A stretch of DNA of 64,000 nt, taken from the NCBI GenBank assembly GCA_017447865.1, contig JAFSMO010000024.1, positions 39,886 to 103,885 of the forward strand, in the 5' to 3' direction. Made by a program: the position numbers and the translations under genes. The DNA comes from Thermoguttaceae bacterium (GTDB lineage Bacteria > Planctomycetota > Planctomycetia > Pirellulales > Thermoguttaceae). The first letter of the stretch is position 1; the number at the start of each line of letters is the position of its first letter. Below the pieces are notes generated by a model that saw only the letters and a program-made list of their open reading frames with translations, ran no database searches and had not been told where the DNA came from. Of the stretch, positions 48,587 through 57,853 are shown in pieces.

Positions 48587-50116
48587 ATGACCGTCACTGA
48601 AACAACTACCACCTCCTGGACTTCTCGCATCGGCGATTCCTTTAAAGGGATCGTAACCGGTTTGGTGCTCGTCGTCGCTGCAATCGCTCTTTTGTTCTGG
48701 AATGAAGGACGTACTCTTCACCGCTACCAGGACCTGGCAGGAGCCTCCGAGGCTTGCGTCGCGGCAAGTGCCGATTCGATCAACCCCGACAATAATGGAA
48801 AGCCCGTCTATATGACCGGCGAGATGAAAACGGAAGAAATCCTCACTGACTCGGTTTTCCCGGCAGTTTCCGTCAACGCGATCAAACTGAATCGTACCGT
48901 GGAAATGTACCAGTGGCAGGAACACCAGTCCACCAAAACCCAGAAAAAACTCGGCGGCGGTGAAGAAACCGTCACGACGTACAGTTACTCGAAAGGCTGG
49001 TTTTCTCAGCCGATCAATTCCAGCAGTTTCAAAGAAGCTGGCCACGACAATCCTGCCATGGATCTGGAATCTGAAGACACTGCCGCAGCAACCGCCACGC
49101 TTGGAGCCTTCAACGCGGCGGCGCTCATTCCGCTTAAAAACGACACCACTCAGTTCATCGTGAAAACGCCTGAAGAAAAAGCCAAAGACGCCGCTGCGGC
49201 TGAAACTGCTGCCCCGGCTGAAAACGCGGCTCCCGCTGCTGAAGCCGCTCCGGCTGAAACGGCTGCCCCGGTTGAAGAAGCCGCTCCGGCCGAATCCACC
49301 GCCACCGCCGGGACCGAAGACGCTGAAACCGTCGAAGTGAAAACCGAGGATCTGGTCGTCGAAGAAGTGAAAGCCGAAGCTCCTGCAACCGAAGAAGTGA
49401 AAGCTGAAGCACCGGCCACCGAAGAAGTGAAAGCTGAAGCACCGGCCACCGAAGAAGTGAAAGCTGAAGCACCGGCCACCGAAGAAGTGAAAGCCGAAGC
49501 CCCGGCCACCGAAGAAGTGAAAGCCGAAGCCCCGGCAGCTGAAGAAGCCAAAGCCGAAGAACCGAAAGCGGAAGCGAAAGATCCCGACCTTCCCGAAGGA
49601 TTCCAGTATTTCAACAAAGGTTACTACCGCGGCAAGAATCCGGCGATGCCTGAAATCGGCGACCTGCGCGTTTCGTTCGAGTATGTTCCGAACGGAACCG
49701 TCAGCGTGATCGCGGGCCAGCAGGACGATCAGCTGATCGAATGGCAGTCCAAAAACGGGACCGTCATTCTTCTGAAACCCGGAATCGTCTCGCAGGAACA
49801 GATGTTCACGGACGCTCAGAAAGCCAACAAAATGATGGGCTGGATCCTCCGTGGCATCGGCCTGTTTGTGATGTTCATGGGCTTCAACATGATCTTCAAG
49901 CCGCTCTCCGTGCTTGCGGACGTCATTCCGTTCCTTGGAAATCTGGTTGGCGGCGCGACGGGAATCGTGGCGTTCATTCTGGCGCTTTCCCTTTCCTGCC
50001 TCACGATCGGCATCGCGTGGCTCTATTACCGCCCGATGATCGGCATTCCGCTCGTGATCGCGGCGGTCGTTCTGTTCATCTGGTCGTTTTCTTTCGGCAA
50101 AAAGAAGACCGCGTAG
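48587..50116 (+). CDS. TMEM43-family membrane protein with Glu/Ala-rich repeat insert
   Basis: 509 residues from the ATG at 48587 (AGAAAGGG upstream). The TMEM43 pattern is clear: N-terminal DSFKGIVTGLVLVVAAIALLFWNEGRTLHRYQDL (span at about 20-38), the large extracytoplasmic domain with YMTGEMKTEE and SYSKGWFSQPINSSSF, and a C-terminal block of three or four spans (about 415-505) with MGWILRGIGLFVMFMGFNMIFKPL. The family is widespread, of unknown bacterial function. Residues about 195-330 are an Ala/Glu/Pro-rich insert, including six EVKAEAPATE decapeptides, absent from typical members. Strong promoter and terminator bracket the gene. Confidence 0.88.
   Translation: MTVTETTTTSWTSRIGDSFKGIVTGLVLVVAAIALLFWNEGRTLHRYQDLAGASEACVAASADSINPDNNGKPVYMTGEMKTEEILTDSVFPAVSVNAIKLNRTVEMYQWQEHQSTKTQKKLGGGEETVTTYSYSKGWFSQPINSSSFKEAGHDNPAMDLESEDTAAATATLGAFNAAALIPLKNDTTQFIVKTPEEKAKDAAAAETAAPAENAAPAAEAAPAETAAPVEEAAPAESTATAGTEDAETVEVKTEDLVVEEVKAEAPATEEVKAEAPATEEVKAEAPATEEVKAEAPATEEVKAEAPATEEVKAEAPAAEEAKAEEPKAEAKDPDLPEGFQYFNKGYYRGKNPAMPEIGDLRVSFEYVPNGTVSVIAGQQDDQLIEWQSKNGTVILLKPGIVSQEQMFTDAQKANKMMGWILRGIGLFVMFMGFNMIFKPLSVLADVIPFLGNLVGGATGIVAFILALSLSCLTIGIAWLYYRPMIGIPLVIAAVVLFIWSFSFGKKKTA
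49364..49543 (+). repeat. In-frame 30-nt tandem repeat (EVKAEAPATE)
   Basis: Six units of 30 nt, nearly identical (gaagtgaaagc..gaagc..ccggccaccgaa), inside the TMEM43-family gene; the last unit has Ala instead of Thr. Confidence 0.95.
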
Positions 50117-50145
50117 TTCCGACTAAAACCTGAAACTTAATAAAA

Positions 50146-50175
50146 GAAGGGGGTCCGCAAAGGCCCCCTTTTTTA
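50146..50175 (+). terminator. Rho-independent terminator
   Basis: AAGGGGG..CCCCCTT stem with a short loop, followed by six T, 30 nt after the TMEM43-family stop. Confidence 0.85.
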
Positions 50176-50193
50176 ATTCTTTTTTTGAAGAAA

Positions 50194-50469
50194 TCAGTTC
50201 AGGTAGATCTCGCACGTTTTGAAATCGATCTCCCAGTTTCCATCCTGGCTGAACTCCCAAAGGTACTCCTCCCACCGGGTGGTCCACCACTCCTCGAATT
50301 TCTTCTGGGTCTGCGCCATGTCGGCGAGGACGTGCTCGTACAGCGCAGCGTTCTGGTTCGGATCCACCGTCGGAAAGAGTTCTTTCAGGGCGTTCAGGCG
50401 TTCAAAGATTTTCTGGACTTCATCCCGTTCTTCGGGCGTGACTTTTCCCACGACTTTTCGTTTTTCCAT
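50194..50469 (-). CDS. Small protein resembling the CXXX-repeat-peptide modification accessory family
   Basis: 91 residues from the ATG at 50469 with a good AAAGGAG site; upstream in-frame codons are leader. VGKVTPEERDEVQKIFERLNALKELF and a C-terminal FEEWWTTRWEEYLW..WEIDFKTCEIYLN are seen. The EERDE..ALKELF and WW..Y.W..W.IDF pattern resembles small accessory proteins of CXXX-repeat peptide modification loci (recalled, not checked). No radical-SAM maturase or Cys-repeat precursor is near, so it may be an orphan or a wider family member. No membrane segment. Confidence 0.6.
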   Translation of the reverse strand: MEKRKVVGKVTPEERDEVQKIFERLNALKELFPTVDPNQNAALYEHVLADMAQTQKKFEEWWTTRWEEYLWEFSQDGNWEIDFKTCEIYLN

Positions 50470-50576
50470 TTCGGCTCCTTTTGTTTTCAATAAAAAATGG
50501 GAGAAATGGAGGATCGCTTCACCCCAAAACTCCCATTCCGGCATCAGCGCACAAGGCGCGGTCTGCCCGTCGTCAA

Positions 50577-51407
50577 TTAACCGTGGATCTTCTTCCAGGC
50601 TTTCATGGATTCATCCGCCGCGACCAGACGATCGACGCCGGCTTCATACTCGAGCGTGTAGGCTTCCACTCCGCCAACCGTTTCGAGAAGCTCGAAAACG
50701 AGCGGCCAATCGACGCGGCCCTTGGGATCGCCGAGAACCAGTCCGTCGCTTTCCTTGACGTGCACCGTCTTGGAGCGGCCGGGGTACTTTTTGATCAGCT
50801 TCGCGTAGTCGGCGCCTTTGTTGCAGCAGTGACCCAGGTCGATCTGCATGATGACGTCCTGGCACGAATTATCGGCGAAAACTTCCCAGCTGGAGCGGCC
50901 GTCTTCGGTCACGACGTTGAAGTCCGGCTGATGCGCGTGGTAGCCGACGTACATGCCCGCCTCACGAGCGATCGCGGAGGCTTCGGTGAACTTTTTGCCT
51001 GCTTCCGCCCAGCCTTCAGCGCCGTCGTTGTGCATGCCCGGGCAGATGATGTATTTCGCGCCAAGGATCTGGTGCTCCTCGATGGTCCGTTTCAGATTGT
51101 CCAGATTATCGATTCCGCCGCGGCCCGTGTGGGTTCCGAAGCAGATCAGGCCGTATTTGTCCTGCAGCTTGCGCAGTTCTTCGACCGGACGGGGGAATCC
51201 GGCATAATCAACGCCTTTGTAGCCCATTTCGGCCACTTTCGCCAGGGTACCTTCCGGGTCCTGACTGAAATATCTCCCGACGGTGTACATCTGGAGGTAG
51301 AGCGGCTTGGTTTTGTCAGGGTCATACGCTTTGACCTGGATCCCGGAAGCGACCACGGCAGCGGCTCCAAGACCCATTTTCATGAAATCACGGCGTGAAA
51401 GAGTCAT
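50577..51407 (-). CDS. Exported TIM-barrel sugar isomerase/epimerase-like protein
   Basis: 276 residues from the ATG at 51407 (AAGGAG upstream), starting MTLSRRDFMKMGLGAAAVVA, a twin-arginine signal. TIM-barrel metal-site strands: MYVGYHAHQPDFN, VIMQIDLGHCCNKG, SKTVHVKESDG and AYTLEYEAG. Similar proteins are abundant in Planctomycetes and are usually assigned to sugar-phosphate isomerase/epimerase; the actual substrate is unknown. It is one of three exported members in this window, beside one cytoplasmic member. Confidence 0.86.
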   Translation of the reverse strand: MTLSRRDFMKMGLGAAAVVASGIQVKAYDPDKTKPLYLQMYTVGRYFSQDPEGTLAKVAEMGYKGVDYAGFPRPVEELRKLQDKYGLICFGTHTGRGGIDNLDNLKRTIEEHQILGAKYIICPGMHNDGAEGWAEAGKKFTEASAIAREAGMYVGYHAHQPDFNVVTEDGRSSWEVFADNSCQDVIMQIDLGHCCNKGADYAKLIKKYPGRSKTVHVKESDGLVLGDPKGRVDWPLVFELLETVGGVEAYTLEYEAGVDRLVAADESMKAWKKIHG

Positions 51408-51803
51408 TTTGATCTCCTTAAAAGGTTGGGGGAAAAGGGGAGGAAGACGGAAATTCACACAGACCGGCTTCCCGTTCAATTTTACCTATTATAAACTTTT
51501 TCTTGCCCTTTTTCAAGGACCACGAGGAAAATTTTCCCAAGATTTCCCAAAAATTTTCAAGATTTTCATTCCGCCCCCTATAAAAAAACGAAAAACCGCA
51601 TATAATAAAGGGAATGAATAATGAATAACGAATAACGAATAACGAATAATGAGACGGGAGTTTTTCAGATTCGCCTCCCCTTTCCCAAAGCAGAAGTCTT
51701 GGGGGCCCCCGTTTCATTTCATCTCATTTCATTATTCGTTATTCGTTATTCATTATTCGTTCCTTATTTTTTCTCCCCTCATCAAACACAGGAAAGACCG
51801 CTT
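51408..51803. other. Gene-free divergent region between TIM-barrel and ABC transporter genes
   Basis: Nearly 400 nt. Contains AT-rich sequence (51480-51610) and the heptamer element 51612-51762. GGAAAG at 51791-51796 is the likely ribosome site of the ABC gene. No other gene or RNA seen. Confidence 0.5.
51612..51762. repeat. CGAATAA-heptamer palindromic element
   Basis: Left arm 51612-51652 (repeats of aataacg/cgaataa) and right arm 51723-51762 (attcgtt/attcatt) are inverted. A core of about 70 nt includes a GGGGGCCCCC palindrome. Shares arm units with 12105-12167 and 25936-26047. Confidence 0.88.
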
Positions 51804-52697
51804 ATGGCAGAAGTCGTCGTTGAAACAAGGAATTTGACAAAAATATACCGCGATTTTTGGGGAAGACGCAAAGTCCACGCGCTGAAATCTCTCGATCTGG
51901 AAATCAATCAGGGCGAAATCTTTGGTTTGCTCGGCCCGAACGGCTCCGGAAAGACTACCACGATCAAACTCCTGCTGGGCCTTCTTTTCCCGAGCGAAGG
52001 CGAAGCCCTCATTTTCGGCAAAAACGCCTCCGACGTGCGCCGCAACGAAAGGATCGGCTACCTGCCCGAAGAGTCTTACCTCTATAAATTTCTGAACGCG
52101 GAAGAAACCCTCGATTTCTACGGCAAACTGTTCCACATTCCCGCTGCGGTACGCCGTCAGAGAGCCAACGACCTGCTCGAGATCGTCGGACTGACCTACG
52201 CCAAAAAACGCCAGCTCAAAGAGTACTCGAAAGGCATGGTCCGCCGCGTCGGTCTGGCGCAGGCCCTGATCAACGACCCCGACGTCGTGATCCTCGACGA
52301 GCCAACCTCCGGTCTCGACCCGATCGGAACGCGCGACATGAAAGACATGATCCTGGATCTGAAGAAGCAGGGGAAAACCGTCCTGATGTGCAGTCACCTG
52401 CTGGCCGACGTCCAGGACGTCTGCGACCGGATCGGGATCCTGTTCCAGGGCGAGCTGAAAGAGATCGGCCGCGTGGACTCGCTTCTGACCGTGAAGGACA
52501 CGACGGAGATCCAGACCAGCACCCTGCCCGATGCCGCGATCGAAGAGATCCGTGGGGTCGTGCAGAAGTACGGCGGTGAAGTGAAATCCGTCGGAAACAC
52601 GCGCACGACGCTCGAAGACCTTTTCCTGCGTATCGTCGAAGAGAGCAAGCAGCACCCCGGCCGCCGCGCTCATGGAGGTGAGTCGAATGGTAATTGA
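51804..52697 (+). CDS. ABC transporter ATP-binding protein
   Basis: 297 residues from the ATG at 51804. ABC exporter-type nucleotide-binding protein: Walker [14 protein letters not shown] (about 40-52), Q-loop GYLPEE, signature [15 protein letters not shown], Walker [15 protein letters not shown]-loop [10 protein letters not shown]. The C-terminal 60 residues form the extension common in ABC-2 subunits. It overlaps the permease gene, so the two form one complex. Substrate unknown. Confidence 0.95.
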   Translation: MAEVVVETRNLTKIYRDFWGRRKVHALKSLDLEINQGEIFGLLGPNGSGKTTTIKLLLGLLFPSEGEALIFGKNASDVRRNERIGYLPEESYLYKFLNAEETLDFYGKLFHIPAAVRRQRANDLLEIVGLTYAKKRQLKEYSKGMVRRVGLAQALINDPDVVILDEPTSGLDPIGTRDMKDMILDLKKQGKTVLMCSHLLADVQDVCDRIGILFQGELKEIGRVDSLLTVKDTTEIQTSTLPDAAIEEIRGVVQKYGGEVKSVGNTRTTLEDLFLRIVEESKQHPGRRAHGGESNGN

Positions 52698-54672
52698 GGA
52701 AAATGTTCCGAGTATTTTTCAGTGGTTTCCCAAAGCCGCACTGGATTGGGCGATCCTCGTTCTGGTTTTCTTCCTCCTGCTCGGATTCCTGGGAATGCTT
52801 TTTTCAGGTCTGCGCCTCGGACCGGCCAATGCGTTTAAACTCGTGCTGAAAACCGCGGGCCAGACGCTTCGCGACGTTTTTTCCGTCTCGTTCAAAACGG
52901 TTTGGGCTTTAGCCTCCCTGACGTTCAAAGAAGCCATCCGGCGGAAAATCGTGATCGTTTTCATCATTTTCGTCCTGATCGTGCTTTTTGCCGGAATGTT
53001 CCTCGACCCCACCAGTCCGCACCCGGCCCAGCTTTACGTCGATTTCATTTTCGGCTCGACCGCGTATCTCACGATCATCCTGATGATCCTGTTGACGGCC
53101 TTCAGTCTGCCAGCCGATTTCAAAAATAAAACGATCCACACGGTGGTCACGAAACCGGTCCTCATCTCGGAGATCATTCTGGGGCGCGTGCTTGGTTTTG
53201 TGCTGCTCGGCACGATGCTTCTGGTCCCGATGGGGCTGGTCAGCTACGGGTTTGTGATCCGCAGCCAGGCGCATACGCATACGGTCCCGGACGGTCTGAC
53301 GCAGGACAAAACCAACCCGGCGCTGGAACGGGGCGTGACGTCGAATGAGCGCGAACACCGCCACGAGATCGTGTTCGATAAAGAAAACCAGGTAGTTCAC
53401 CTCACCCCGACGCACGACCACACGCACGAGATCTCGGTCCGCGAGGGAAAGGACGGCGAGCGGCATTTCACGCTGAGCCAGCCGATCGACATGTACAAAG
53501 CCCGCGTCGTTCAGTACGGCGAAATCGGCTACCTCGACCAGAAGGGGATCGTCTCCTCGAAGGGCGTGAACGTGGGCGACGAGTGGGAGTACCGCAGTTT
53601 CATCGCCGGGAACACCGACGCAGCCTTCATCTGGCAGTTCGAAAACATCACGCCCGCCTCGCTGGTGGACGACGCCCTCCAGTTCGAGTTCACGCAGGAA
53701 GTTTTCCGCACACACAAAGGGGTCATTTCCCGCCAGATCATCGGGGCGTTCTACATCCGGAACCCGGAAACCGGCCTGATGCTCGAAGTGGAGATTTTCC
53801 AGTCGAAGGAGGGCGGTACGTCCGTCTTCCGCGTCCCCCGAACGATCAACATCAGCGCGGACAAAATGAACCTGAAATCCTCCCAGCGGAATCCGAACGG
53901 GACGAGCGGCTCGCGGGCCAGTGCCGTTTCCGTTCAGATCGCGCGTCAGGGCGGCGAGCTTCAGTCTTACCCGCCGGAGGATAAACTGAACATCGGCGGC
54001 GCGAACCGGGCCGAGTTCGACCTCTTCAAAGATTTCGTCGCTCCGCAGTCCAGTATGTTCGACGAAAAAGGCCGCGAGATCGTGCGGCAAAACGTGATCG
54101 AAGTCTGGGTCAAATGCCTTGAGCGCGGCCAGTACTTCGGCGCGGCCAAGCCCGATATGTACCTGCGGCGCGCCGACGCCTCGTTCGCGTGGAACTTCTT
54201 CAAAGGGTACGTGGGGATCTGGTTCCAGATGGTCATGATCTCGATGTACGGCGTGATTTTCAGCACGTTCCTCTCGACGCCCGTAACGGTTCTGGCGACG
54301 TTCTTCGTCACGCTGGGCGGGTACTTCCACAAATTCGTGGCCGCCATGGGAACGCAGAACATCGAAGGCGGCGGACCGTTTGAAGCGGCCATCCGTCTGT
54401 TCCGTCAGGATAATATGACGATCGACCTCGACATGAACGCGGGCGAGAACATCCTCGCGAAAATGTTCGACACGGTGTTCCATACGTTCATCCGGTTCCT
54501 CGGCAACCTGGTCCCGGCTTTCGATTCGTTTGACACTTCGGCGTATGTGGCCCAGGGGTTCAATATTTCGTTCAACACGGTCCTGATCAACCTCTGCACC
54601 GTGCTTGGGTACGCGATCCCGCTTTATGTTTTGGGCTACATCTGCCTGAAAATGAGAGAAATCGAGCAGTAA
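52687..54672 (+). CDS. ABC-2-type permease with a large extracytoplasmic insert
   Basis: 661 residues from the ATG at 52687, preceded by GGAGGTGA; a start 15 nt earlier is possible. It overlaps the ATPase gene by 11 nt. Hydrophobic spans at the N-terminus (about 20-45, 93-113, 125-145, 168-195) and C-terminus (about 510-560, 615-655) flank a long hydrophilic region (about 200-500) with several His-rich stretches such as HTHTVPDG and HREH-like HRHEIV. ABC-2 permeases usually lack such a domain, so it may bind substrate or partner proteins outside the membrane. Confidence 0.85.
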   Translation: MVIEENVPSIFQWFPKAALDWAILVLVFFLLLGFLGMLFSGLRLGPANAFKLVLKTAGQTLRDVFSVSFKTVWALASLTFKEAIRRKIVIVFIIFVLIVLFAGMFLDPTSPHPAQLYVDFIFGSTAYLTIILMILLTAFSLPADFKNKTIHTVVTKPVLISEIILGRVLGFVLLGTMLLVPMGLVSYGFVIRSQAHTHTVPDGLTQDKTNPALERGVTSNEREHRHEIVFDKENQVVHLTPTHDHTHEISVREGKDGERHFTLSQPIDMYKARVVQYGEIGYLDQKGIVSSKGVNVGDEWEYRSFIAGNTDAAFIWQFENITPASLVDDALQFEFTQEVFRTHKGVISRQIIGAFYIRNPETGLMLEVEIFQSKEGGTSVFRVPRTINISADKMNLKSSQRNPNGTSGSRASAVSVQIARQGGELQSYPPEDKLNIGGANRAEFDLFKDFVAPQSSMFDEKGREIVRQNVIEVWVKCLERGQYFGAAKPDMYLRRADASFAWNFFKGYVGIWFQMVMISMYGVIFSTFLSTPVTVLATFFVTLGGYFHKFVAAMGTQNIEGGGPFEAAIRLFRQDNMTIDLDMNAGENILAKMFDTVFHTFIRFLGNLVPAFDSFDTSAYVAQGFNISFNTVLINLCTVLGYAIPLYVLGYICLKMREIEQ

Positions 54673-54786
54673 TAAATGGTCCTGATCGGGCGGTTCCTGA
54701 GGCGCGGCCAGGCAAGGTGCGCGTCTCCCGTTTCCCTTCCGCTTTGATTGGCTTCCAACTTTTTAACGATAAAATAAGAGGTTTTT

Positions 54787-55782
54787 ATGAAAAAGAAAAA
54801 CCAACTCACGTTTTACCTGATCCTGGCTTTGAGTGCCATCTTCATTTTGGTCGCGTTCTACTACGAGGGTCGCGCTACCGAGCGTTTTGGTGAAAGCCAT
54901 GACGCACACCTGAAATCATTCAAGGACGCGGTGGAAAACGCGATTCCGGCCCAGGTCGGTGTTTGGTTTTCCGATAAAAATGAGGACCAGATCGGGATCG
55001 AGAACGAACTGATCCGCCGCGTCGCCGGTGCGGATGGCGCTCTTGGGCGTCACTACCGCGGTTCCTTCGACCATCCGGATGTTCACGTGAATATCACGTG
55101 CGGTTACAGCCGAAACGTAGGGGCGCACACGCCGGACGTTTGCTTCACCGGAAGCGGAAGCGTTCAGGAAACGCCCGTGGAAACGTTTACGGTCGATTAC
55201 CAGACGACGGTCCCCGACCCAACTGACCCGAAAAAAACCGTGCTGGAAGACCGGTCTGCGACGTTCAAGACGGCCATTTTCAGCGACGCGACTTCGCATT
55301 ACAAACAGCGCGTTTTCTGGGGCTGGAAGGGCGTAGGAACGGGCTGGGTCGCCCCTCGTTTTCCGCGTTTGTACTGGAATTCCAACGAGCCCATTTGCAA
55401 AATGTACATCAGCCTGCTGGAAGATAACGGGTACAGCAAACAGACGGTCGACACGCTGAAGGTCACCGACGAGTTCATGAAGATTTTCCTTCCCGAGCTC
55501 GACAAAATCCTGACCGGAACGTACGTTCTGCCCGAAGGGATGCGCGTCATTAGTGACGCTGAGCAGGAAGAATCCCCTGCTCCAAGCGAAGCTGAAATTG
55601 CTCCGAAAGAGGAGGACGAATTTGACCTTTCCATGCCGGTTCCTCCCGCACCTAAAACTCCCGAGGCTTCCGAAACCTCCGAAGATCTGGAAGTGAATTC
55701 AGAAGAAAAAGCAGCGGCGCAGCCTGAAGAGACAAAACCCGCACCGAAATCAGAGGATGAGGACGATCCGTTCGCGCTTTAA
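54787..55782 (+). CDS. Exosortase-associated EpsI-like membrane-anchored protein
   Basis: 331 residues. One N-terminal membrane span (LTFYLILALSAIFILVAFYY, residues 7-26). Residues 40-240 match the EpsI/DUF3485 fold with the conserved Tyr/His/Cys motif: ITCGYSRNVGAHTPDVCFTG (about 99-118). EpsI proteins accompany exosortases in surface-protein or exopolysaccharide systems. The C-terminal 80 residues are acidic and Pro-rich (EAEIAPKEEDEFDLSMPVPP..), a disordered tail typical of the secreted proteins here. No exosortase gene is in the window. Followed closely by a DUF1232 gene, likely in one transcript. Confidence 0.7.
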   Translation: MKKKNQLTFYLILALSAIFILVAFYYEGRATERFGESHDAHLKSFKDAVENAIPAQVGVWFSDKNEDQIGIENELIRRVAGADGALGRHYRGSFDHPDVHVNITCGYSRNVGAHTPDVCFTGSGSVQETPVETFTVDYQTTVPDPTDPKKTVLEDRSATFKTAIFSDATSHYKQRVFWGWKGVGTGWVAPRFPRLYWNSNEPICKMYISLLEDNGYSKQTVDTLKVTDEFMKIFLPELDKILTGTYVLPEGMRVISDAEQEESPAPSEAEIAPKEEDEFDLSMPVPPAPKTPEASETSEDLEVNSEEKAAAQPEETKPAPKSEDEDDPFAL

Positions 55783-55807
55783 CGCTTGATGATCAGGATT
55801 GGAAAGA

Positions 55808-56173
55808 ATGGGGCTCGAAAAATACATAAAATACGTCAAAAATAAATCTTTGACTGAAGTATTGAACGATTTGCCCAAGGCGACGAGCAAAGCGGGTCAC
55901 CTCGGTCAGTACGTCCAGGAATTTAAGGGACTTTTGTCCCTTCTTCAGGACTACTCAACCGGGAAATACCGCAATATTTCCACCTCGACACTCACGTTGG
56001 TGACTTTTGCGGTGGCTTACGTCATTTTACCCTTTGACTGCGTGCCAGATTTCCTGCCGGTTCTGGGATTTGGTGACGACCTGGCGTTTCTGGCCACCGT
56101 CCTTTGCAAAGTCCACGGGGAGCTTGAAACGTACAACCAGTGGAAAGAAAAAGGAAAAGAGGAAAATCCTTAA
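55808..56173 (+). CDS. DUF1232 (YkvA-like) membrane protein
   Basis: 121 residues from the ATG at 55808 (GGAAAG upstream). The core LVTFAVAYVILPFDCVPDFLPVLGFGDDLAFLATVL (about 67-102) carries the DUF1232 hallmark YxxxPxDxxPDxxPxxGxxDD, in two hydrophobic helices. Function of the family is unknown. It follows the EpsI-like gene at 25 nt and ends before a long palindromic sequence. Confidence 0.88.
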   Translation: MGLEKYIKYVKNKSLTEVLNDLPKATSKAGHLGQYVQEFKGLLSLLQDYSTGKYRNISTSTLTLVTFAVAYVILPFDCVPDFLPVLGFGDDLAFLATVLCKVHGELETYNQWKEKGKEENP

Positions 56174-56184
56174 TTGAGTAGATT

Positions 56185-56273
56185 CGGAGGGCCGGCGTCC
56201 TCGCCTGTCAAGTTAAAAATTTTGACGCAGAAAAAGCGTTCATTAACTTGACCGGCGGGACGCCGGCCCTCCG
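56185..56273. repeat. GC-rich palindrome (bidirectional terminator-like)
   Basis: Outer arms CGGAGGGCCGGCGTCC (56185-56200) and GGACGCCGGCCCTCCG (56258-56273) are perfect inverse repeats; an inner pair TGTCAAGTTAA/TTAACTTGAC continues the stem. It sits between convergent genes. Confidence 0.88.
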
Positions 56274-56278
56274 AATTA

Positions 56279-57853
56279 TTACCACGCTCGTTTCTCGTAG
56301 ATCGTCAGGGCGTGCAGGGCGGCCATGATCCCTTCGATTTCTTTGCCGGAGGCATTTCCCGGGTCCCAGTAGGTCAACTGGTACTCCAGAAGCTCGGTCA
56401 CGATCTTGACCGCTTTGAAAATACGCTCGTCTTTCAGTTCCTTTTTCGGCACTTCAGTCACGAGCCAGCGCAGGATGTGGCCGCTCGCCTCCAGCATTTC
56501 AGTCGCATGGTTTGGAGTCACGCCTTTCATCGCAAAGAATTTTGGATGCCACACCCCGATCTCGTTCTGGAGGTCCAGAATAAATTTTTTGTAACGCCCC
56601 ATAAACACATCGGCGCGTTTGTATTCTCCGGTGAGAGATTCCTCGCCGAGCTGCATTTTTCGGCACCGAATCGCAAAAAGAAGGCCGAAAAGCTGGTTCA
56701 CCGCGCTGGATTCATCGAGTTTCATCTCGCGGTCTAGCTCGTTTTTCACGATACGCTCGAGCGTCCATTTTTCCCCGTCATTCGCCTCCCACTCCGCGTC
56801 CGGCTCCAAATAGTACGAAAGGCCGATGAGCGTCAATGAAAGATCGCGCCCCCAGAGGCAGTTTTTCTGTTCGAACTCGACCAGGTTGCGGATCTCAAAA
56901 TTCTTTTTCCCCTTGGGAACTTCCGGAACGTTGGATTCCGAATTCTTTTTGCTTTTTTCCTGGTCTTTTTTGGCATCATCCCCAGCGAGTTTGGACCAAC
57001 CAGCCGGGAATCGGTAATCAATCGGAACCCGAGCGACGGCCATCGCGGCAAGCAGCTGACCGGAGTACTGCTGGATTCCGTACCCCAGGCCCGGCATCAG
57101 GGTTTCCGTGCTTCCGGTAAACGCCACCGTATTTTTCATCGGAACGTTCCAGCAAAGCGCGCCGATCGCGTTGATGCGAGTGTTCGCCTCCCGCGGCCCG
57201 AGAAAAATCTCCGCGTCGCAGCCGTACGGCATGATGAAAAATATGATGTCGTTCGGACTGTTTTCGACCGTGCTCAACCCGATGAAATGGTAAATTTTCA
57301 GGATTTCCTGGATTTTGCCCCTCAACTCCGCCATCTCTTCGGCCGTGGCGGTCTTGACTTCCTTCTCGTCCTTTTCTTCCGCTTCCGACGGTTTTTCCAG
57401 CACGGAAATTTTCCCGGTCTCTTCGGTCTTTTCAGCAGTTTCGGCGGTTTCGGTGGTTTCAGCGACTACAGAGGTTTCCCCGGTTTCGGGTTCCGAAACA
57501 TCCTCCGGGATCAGAAGGAAATCTTCGTCTTCCCCACCCTCCTCGTTCAGATCGTTCTGCGGATTTTCCAGGTCATCCTCTGAATTTCCATCCTCCATTT
57601 CATCCGGTTCTTTTTTCTGTTCCTGATCGGGCTCCTGATCGGGCGTTTCCAATTCCGGGGCCGGGGGCAATTCATCTTCGTCCTCATCGGCGTCCTGCTT
57701 TGAGGCGTCGTTTCCCGATTGCGGAGTCTGAATTCCCGGAGGCGGATCCAGATCGAATTCATCGTCCGAATCCGCAAGCAACCCCGCCGCTCCGAGTGAA
57801 AAGAGTGCCGCACAGCCAATTAAAACCAAAATTTCAGCAAACCGTTTTTTCAT
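56279..57853 (-). CDS. Secreted protein with long acidic linker, unknown function
   Basis: 524 residues. Signal peptide (RFAEILVLIGCAALFSLGAAGLL). Residues 30-180 are a low-complexity acidic linker rich in Glu, Asp and Pro. Residues 185-524 form a helical domain with patterns such as EILKIYHFIGLSTVENSP and HATEMLEASGHILRWLVTEVP, and repeated W/Y/H positions suggestive of an alpha/alpha-toroid fold (a guess). No catalytic motif is recognised. Its start overlaps the upstream gene by 4 nt (ATGA), so the two are coupled. Confidence 0.75.
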   Translation of the reverse strand: MKKRFAEILVLIGCAALFSLGAAGLLADSDDEFDLDPPPGIQTPQSGNDASKQDADEDEDELPPAPELETPDQEPDQEQKKEPDEMEDGNSEDDLENPQNDLNEEGGEDEDFLLIPEDVSEPETGETSVVAETTETAETAEKTEETGKISVLEKPSEAEEKDEKEVKTATAEEMAELRGKIQEILKIYHFIGLSTVENSPNDIIFFIMPYGCDAEIFLGPREANTRINAIGALCWNVPMKNTVAFTGSTETLMPGLGYGIQQYSGQLLAAMAVARVPIDYRFPAGWSKLAGDDAKKDQEKSKKNSESNVPEVPKGKKNFEIRNLVEFEQKNCLWGRDLSLTLIGLSYYLEPDAEWEANDGEKWTLERIVKNELDREMKLDESSAVNQLFGLLFAIRCRKMQLGEESLTGEYKRADVFMGRYKKFILDLQNEIGVWHPKFFAMKGVTPNHATEMLEASGHILRWLVTEVPKKELKDERIFKAVKIVTELLEYQLTYWDPGNASGKEIEGIMAALHALTIYEKRAW

